From Hypomyces perniciosus (Eukaryota > Ascomycota > Sordariomycetes > Hypocreales > Hypocreaceae): 64,000 nt of DNA. A program made the translations under genes and the position numbers. This document shows positions 58,555 through 64,000 of this stretch, in pieces. The notes beneath the pieces were generated by a model. The model was not told the origin of the DNA and searched no databases. It was given only the letters and a program-made list of their open reading frames with translations. Position 1 is the first letter of the stretch. Every line of letters starts with the position of its first letter. Location: the NCBI GenBank assembly GCA_008477525.1, contig SPDT01000004.1:2232001-2296000 (forward strand), read 5' to 3'.

Positions 58555-61500
58555 CTAAAAATCATCCTCGGAGTCACTGTTGTCGTGGATTCTGATAGCT
58601 CGCCATCGTCTATCGGTCAAATCCTGTGCTGCTGTGCCTTCACTCTCAGGATCGACATAACCATCACCACCGAAAATGCTCAGCGCGACTGGCAAGAAGA
58701 CTAGAGCATGAAGGGCAGCAAAGATGACAAGAGCCAACCATACTCGGAAGTAATAGATCTCAAAGATCTTTGACCGCGTAAACGCAAGCACGCACACACC
58801 AAGGAGCTTAGTGACAGTGATGCCAGAGAAAACGGATCCACCGACATTGACCAATGCCGTCCACGTACGAGCATCACGACCACGAAAAGCATTGTTACTC
58901 TCCATGACTGTTCGGGAAGGAAACATGAAGGCTCGAGCAATGTGAGCACAGAATTCGACTGATATACCGACACAGATGATAAGATTCACGAGGGAGACAG
59001 CATTCAAAGAGACATTGAACACTGCCATAGCACCCATGATGTCGATCACGCTCATGATGACCGTTATGCTCACAACGGCCGAGGTGAGAACTGAGCCCAA
59101 CAACAGGGAAGCCACGACGAAAATGATACCAACCACAGCGCATAGAAGACCAGCTGTCAGAGGTATGATGCTAAGGTATTGATCAAAGAAGATATAAAAG
59201 ATGCTGTACGGGAATACGTCTGCACCCGTTTTCTCTTTGATATCCGACGCGATGCGACGTGCAGAGGAGTAGGCATTGATAAAGTCGTCTTGGCTTCGTA
59301 GCCGGGTATGCGCGGTCCTGAAGTGACTGGCTTTAATGCTTGTATTATTGTCATTGATAATCACTGCCTCCCCGTATGAAGCTTGTCCACCCAAAGGGCA
59401 GGTGTCATCCGTCTTGGCTGTAAGAAATTTTTGGAGATAGTAAATAAACTCTTCATTCTCAGGCATGCCGTAAAGAGTGGTGTTCCAGGGGGGTTGCCGG
59501 TCAGCGAAACAGGTAGAGCCGCGTTCAATACAGCATTGCTCGTATATGGGGTTCAGCCAAAGGAAGAAGTCATCGATCCAGCTTGCTGTTGGTGACATGA
59601 TGAATGAAATGTCTGGACGCTGTCTCTCAAGCTCTAATGTGTTTGTAAGAGAAAATGGTTCGCAGGTGGTAAATCTCGAGCAAATTGCTTGCTGTTGATG
59701 CCGTTGAGAGGCATCCACACCCCGCGTGACAAAGTAAACAGGCGGCCCAGTTTCTAAATAATCATATAGATCATTGAAGTAAGGGATCAGGTATGAGCCA
59801 TCGGGAATTGCCACACGCTGGTCCAGACCAAGCTGGATGCTTGGTAGCAGTGCGATTGCGGCAGCAAACAGACCAAGAAAAACGGTGATCACACCAAGCT
59901 TGACCTTTTTGCCCAGAAGACTCGGGGCGTATGAGTTTTTGATGAAGATTTGCAAGAAACTCTCTTCATCAACGTCGGATGCCCTGCCGCCTGGCGGGTA
60001 GCCATTACTGCCATTGAGGTGAATTCGGGCCTTCTTGATCTGCCACCATGGCCATAGCTCGCACCGGTGATCTTCAACTCGCATCTGATTTAACGCCAAG
60101 AATGACACGAACATTGTCATTTGGAGAATGGCATTAACTAAAACCGCACCTGCAGCGTAGGCTGCAAAGTTTCTAACGGCAGGCATGCCGACCGCAGATC
60201 CGAGAGCAAAGGCGACCGTCTCGGTCAACGCCGAAAACAAAATGGATGGTCCCATCCGGCCAAGAGTTCGCGCCACACGTTCCTCCACCATTTGGTCTGG
60301 ACAGCTGATGTTGACCCTTTCTAGCTCATGCACGATGAGGAATATGTTATCAACACCAACAGCCAAAACAATAAAAGGGATGACCTCAACGATGATGAGC
60401 GTGGCTTTTAGGCCCACCCACGCAAAGAAGCCAATGGAGGCAGTAATGGACATTAGAACGATTATAATTCCGACAAGCCCTAGGGTAACTTTTGATTCAA
60501 CAAGTAGCAGGGCAGGGTTCCTGAACAAATGCTTTAACGGAGTGCCTAGTGCCATGCATGCATAGATGAACATGACGATGTAGCTGATGACGATGATTTT
60601 GGCGTCGGTGTTTGTCGATTTATTCAACTCTTGTTCAAGGCTGATTTCTGTGGTGAAGGATAGTCGGAGACCACGGTCCTTTGCCTCATCCTGGACCTGG
60701 AGCAAGCGGTCACGTAATGCATTCTCCCAGTCAATAGCACGAGTGAGGATGCTGGTCCCGTCGGCAGCATTATTGACAACCCAAGTGACTGTAAGAGCTT
60801 GTGCATCTACCACGTCATCATCATACCCACCCAAAATCATGGACGGGTCAATAGGTTGGCCGAATGCCGGCCGACAATCAACAGGAGATCTGGCACAGCT
60901 GCGGAGGTCGTCTTTCCAGTACTTCGGATCGATGGCGCCTTTGGAATACCAGTACGATGTGACAGATTGCACGACACAAGCATCATTCGTCGGTTTAAAG
61001 CAAAGGTCATGGAGAGTGTTTCCAAAAGTAGTACTTTGAAGTGTTTCGATGCTCTTCTCGATATCCACCCACCATTTGAGAGTCTCATAGCTGAGAACAG
61101 GGCCAGGTCCTGAAGGGTGGGTATCGTTGACCAGGAACACCTTTTCCGCACGATAAAACGGGCCGAAGTTGGAATCAAAGTACTCCTTCTCTTGAGCAGC
61201 CGCAGAAGAGGGGCTAACCCATAGGCGAGCGGGATCTTTTTCAAGATCAAACTTGAACCAGCCAGCGCTTAGAATGGCAACAGCAAGTAGACTGATACCA
61301 ATTGTCAGCCCAGGGAACCGAGCCGCAGCGTTTCCCAATTGATAGAATGTTTTATCACATTTGTCGTTCAGCCAGTAACGTTTAGTTGGTCGATCGCGCA
61401 TGGCATCGGTCAGGACTGGCCCACCCTCATCGTCGTCGTCACTATGCGAGGACTCGTGAAGAAGTCGTGTTCTTTCAACACGGCGGCGTGAATACCTCAG

Positions 61501-62424
61501 CCAGAAAACATGGCCGAAAACAAATACAACAAATGCCAGGAGCAGAACACTATAGGTGAAAATGGAGGCGAACGAGAGACAGGGCAGAACTCCAACTCGA
61601 CAGGAACCAGACTTCTTGACTGCTGGCAGCTTAGGACACACCTCCGGACAGTCGACACAAACGCAGCGATAGGCCGGATCGTCGTCATTGCACTTTTTGG
61701 GCACCATGTCCAAAGGTTTCATGTCCGGTTCAGCGTATGTGTCAGGGAAGTTGATCTGGAAGGGAGAGCCGACAAAGGGCTTCTTGTCTCCTAGGAATTT
61801 GAGCAGTTCGTGGTAATTTTTGGCCCCGCCACCAATCAAATCCATAGCCTTGCTATTTGCGCCGCCGAACTTGACTTCCTTGCAGCTATCGTAGAGGCCG
61901 GATCCATATTGCTCGGAAATCAGTTGGTCGAGTTCGGTGACGAGCAGCTTGCCATTCTTCTCAGCAGTATCTGTGACGTTGATAAAAATCGACTGATCGG
62001 GAGAGCATGTAAAGGTGCAGAACATGTTAAAGAAGTTATCTTTGCAAGCAGGACAGGAGCCGATGAGGGTGTTGGGGGTACCGAGCTCGGATTTGAGGGC
62101 TTGCACCTTGGGTATTATTAGCATCTATACTGTCTCAATCGCCGAAATAACGAAACTAACCTGCTCCAGGGTGCAGCAAACCGGCCCTTCACTCCATTTG
62201 CTACCGCAAAGCTCGACGAGTTCCTTGCGTAGCTCAGCCTCGGGATCCTGGGCTAATCCATTGTCGACACATGGCAGTTCCTTGCCGAAGAAGCTCTGTT
62301 TTCCACACTGGCCCCGAAAGGCACATCTACCGGGTTCATGCTTCGATGTGTAGGGCTCTGCTCTGACAAGAGCGCCTAGGAGCAGAGTCGCAGCTCCAAG
62401 AGGTGGTGCAGCTCGATAACGCAT
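58555..62424 (-). CDS. NCR1: Niemann-Pick C1 sterol transporter (Ncr1)
   Basis: Minus-strand exons 62424-62161 and 62106-58555 give 1,271 residues, the family size. The signal peptide (to about residue 22) precedes the Cys-rich sterol-binding N-terminal domain: CAFRGQCGKQSFFGKELPC, CGSKWSEGPVCCTLEQ, then across the intron VQALKSELGTPNTLIGSCPA and CKDNFFNMFCTFTCSPDQS. The sterol-sensing domain lies in the middle (LIIVEVIPFIVLAVGVDNIF, ILFSALTETVAFALGSAVGM), followed by a second luminal loop and a second RND-type membrane bundle (INLIICVGISVEFCAHIARA-like region, written here with LVNLIICVGISVEFCAHI). Ncr1 inserts sterol delivered by NPC2 into the vacuolar membrane. The start codon and single intron are well supported by the N-terminal Cys pattern. 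Confidence 0.96.
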
Positions 62425-63476
62425 GTCGCCGTTGGCCGGCCGCGCGGCCGTCGCGGAGCAGCCGGGAAGTAGATACTATCTGCTCTGTTGCCCACTGGCT
62501 AGGTGATAGAATAAGCGAGATCGCACACAGAATAAAACAACGTGATGATTTCCGAGGTCGTGGTGTTGGTGTTTGATCGTGATGGGTGATGCACGAGTGA
62601 AGCTTCCGGTATCAGGTCATCCCGGTGCTAAGATTGGTATCTAGGTACTCCGTACTTAAAGATAGTGACAAGGTTGACACGGGAGCTTATCTAATCAACC
62701 ACTTCAGTACCTACTAAACTCTCTTCATGAAAGACACCGGAAGCTCATAGTCATTTGATGCACCATAATCTAGGAGTTACTATGACATCGAATGGCCATT
62801 ATTTAATAATTTACAAACTTTCTAGCTTTTGATAGTAACTTCACTAATGTTCAGTCACCTAGGCACCATTGATAGGTCCCCAGTGCTGGCACCAGAGGTT
62901 CCGATATTCCATGCACAAGTACGGAGTACCTAGTACTACCCCATATTCCGAAATCCGGATGTACTCCGTACTAGTCGTTACTAACCTCACCGTATTATAT
63001 ATTACTACTCCTCGAACGGACAGGGTTGATGACGTATTCCAACGTAATACCTTATGTATCAAACTACAAGCCCGCTTTAACCATTAAGGTAGTTTCAATT
63101 CTCAAGCACCAAAATAGCATTGAAAACGAGTAGCAAATATCCAGGATACAAAACCCTCTTCATATTGTGTCTATCTTCGTCGTTCTGTTCCACTGATTCA
63201 AGCAGCTGTACCATGGTTGTCAATGCGTCCTATAGATAGCTAGCATGAAGCCACGTGATTCTTCTGAGTAGTAATCGTTTTTGTGCAACTATCGCACACC
63301 TGAATGTGCCCCCGTCACGCACCAACACATCTCAACAGACTTCATGGGGACCATTCAGATCCAGACCTGAGCCCCCGAATAGCGCCACGGACATCTTGGA
63401 TAATGTTTGATCCGATAGTATTCCCGCTTCGGTTCCCTACTCTCCTTCCAGAATCCTGAAGATATAAAAACTCCGA
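62425..63476. other. Divergent promoter region NPC1 / CUE-Smr gene
   Basis: 1,052 bp with TACTCCGTA words near 62645, 62920 and 62962, a CACGTGAT at 63252 and an A/T-rich GATATAAAAACT just before the next ATG. No gene seen. Confidence 0.65.
63252..63259. promoter_or_regulatory. CACGTGAT element upstream of the CUE/Smr gene
   Basis: CACGTG core 225 bp before the ATG at 63477, the same word as upstream of SEC13. Confidence 0.35.
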
Positions 63477-64000
63477 ATGTCCTGCGAAACCAAAACCGGT
63501 CCTCTCCAAAAGCTAGTGGTAAGGCATTTTGATTCACTCCGAGATGTATCACCTGTGCGGTCCGTTTGTGCCTCGGTACCTAAGTTGCAGGCGGCCAGGT
63601 CGTATGTCGGTATCACAACTGTAGGGGCTGATCTCGGTGGCTTGGTGATGGATCAAGAACATGTATGGAGGGGAAGTCACTTCTTATGTTTCTTCTTTGT
63701 TCGGTGGAGGAAACACTTGCCCTGCACACACTCTCCGCTGGCCCATTTCAAGTATCGAATATTTGACTTTCTCGATAAAACTAACATACTATGGACAGGA
63801 ATCGTTCCACTCGCTTCTTGACGAGCCCCTCATAGTCGCCATAGCAAATGACTATGATCTACACAACCCCTCGGGATATGAAGCGGCACACGCAATCTTG
63901 CAAGGCCTTGCGCAAAATGTGCCTTCAGAAGAAGCCACTGGTTTCAATCCAAGTGGCACATACGGACCTTTTGATGAGGGGGATGACCAAATAAAGGACG
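63477..64000 (+). CDS. 5' part of a CUE/Smr-domain protein gene (Cue2-like), cut by the window end
   Basis: Partial. Proposed exon 1 is 63477-63518 (14 codons, donor GTAAGG) and exon 2 runs from 63799 past 64000 (acceptor GGACAG, branch ACTAAC). The joined frame reads LQKLVESFHSLLDEPLIVAI, then ANDYDLHNPSGYEAAHAILQ, then EEATGFNPSG. The LDEPLIVAIANDYDL block resembles the N-terminal CUE-like segment of fungal proteins that end in DUF1771 and Smr domains, the family of the no-go-decay endonuclease Cue2. The diagnostic Smr domain would lie beyond this window, so the call rests on about 80 residues. The first intron (280 bp) is long for this genome and could hide another short exon. Confidence 0.55.

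Overview
This window is nuclear DNA of a filamentous ascomycete (Pezizomycotina). Genes are interrupted by short (about 50-140 bp) introns with GTRNGT-type donors and CTRAC branch sites, intergenic stretches are several hundred bp to 3.6 kb long, and the gene set is fungal throughout: Pex20, a Whi2-like BTB protein, an Alp/proteinase-K-type subtilase, a GPI-anchored quinoprotein dehydrogenase and an L-galactonate dehydratase-type enzyme. The protein sequences look most like Sordariomycetes, perhaps Hypocreales, but that is an impression without a search. Intergenic DNA is peppered with the short palindromic words TACGGAGTA/TACTCCGTA and TACGAAGTA/TACTTCGTA.

Layout. 0-18 kb: a GPATCH1-type spliceosomal G-patch protein (957-3120), a Whi2-like BTB protein (about 3744-5513), a membrane-anchored GH47 alpha-mannosidase (6197-8007), a secreted GPI-anchored quinoprotein (8814-10381), SEC13 (minus) divergent from PEX20 (plus), and a fungal single-pass membrane protein of unknown function (minus, 15139-17231). 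18-28 kb: a gene-poor region holding one decayed exon pair, one doubtful low-complexity gene and a single-exon BCS1-like AAA ATPase (22131-24092), then 3.6 kb without a recognisable gene. 27.7-33.5 kb: HMG-CoA synthase, a DHCR24-type sterol reductase and a membrane-tethered alpha/beta hydrolase. 34.6-42 kb: PEX14 divergent from NDC80, SNU13, and a mitochondrial NAPE-PLD/FMP30-type hydrolase. 42-48.5 kb: a secreted GH47 mannosidase, RAD10/ERCC1 and a subtilisin-like protease. 48.4-50.9 kb: no gene seen. 50.9-62.5 kb: an L-galactonate/L-fuconate dehydratase, a small serine esterase, GPI18 (PIG-V), a YTH-domain RNA-binding protein and NPC1. 63.5 kb to the end: the 5' part of a CUE/Smr-type gene cut by the window edge.

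Functional threads: sterol/isoprenoid biology (HMG-CoA synthase, DHCR24-like, NPC1), peroxisomal import (PEX14, PEX20), secretory-pathway and glycan work (SEC13, two GH47 mannosidases, GPI18), and RNA processing or surveillance (GPATCH1-like, SNU13, YTH protein, CUE/Smr). I see no rRNA, tRNA, CRISPR, intact transposon or polyketide/non-ribosomal peptide cluster. The most striking details are gene-structural: a 7-nt micro-exon in PEX14, a SEC13 whose first coding exon is just the ATG, and a GC-AG first intron in SNU13. Exon junctions were assigned by hand from splice signals, reading frame and remembered family conservation; no alignment or transcript data were available.
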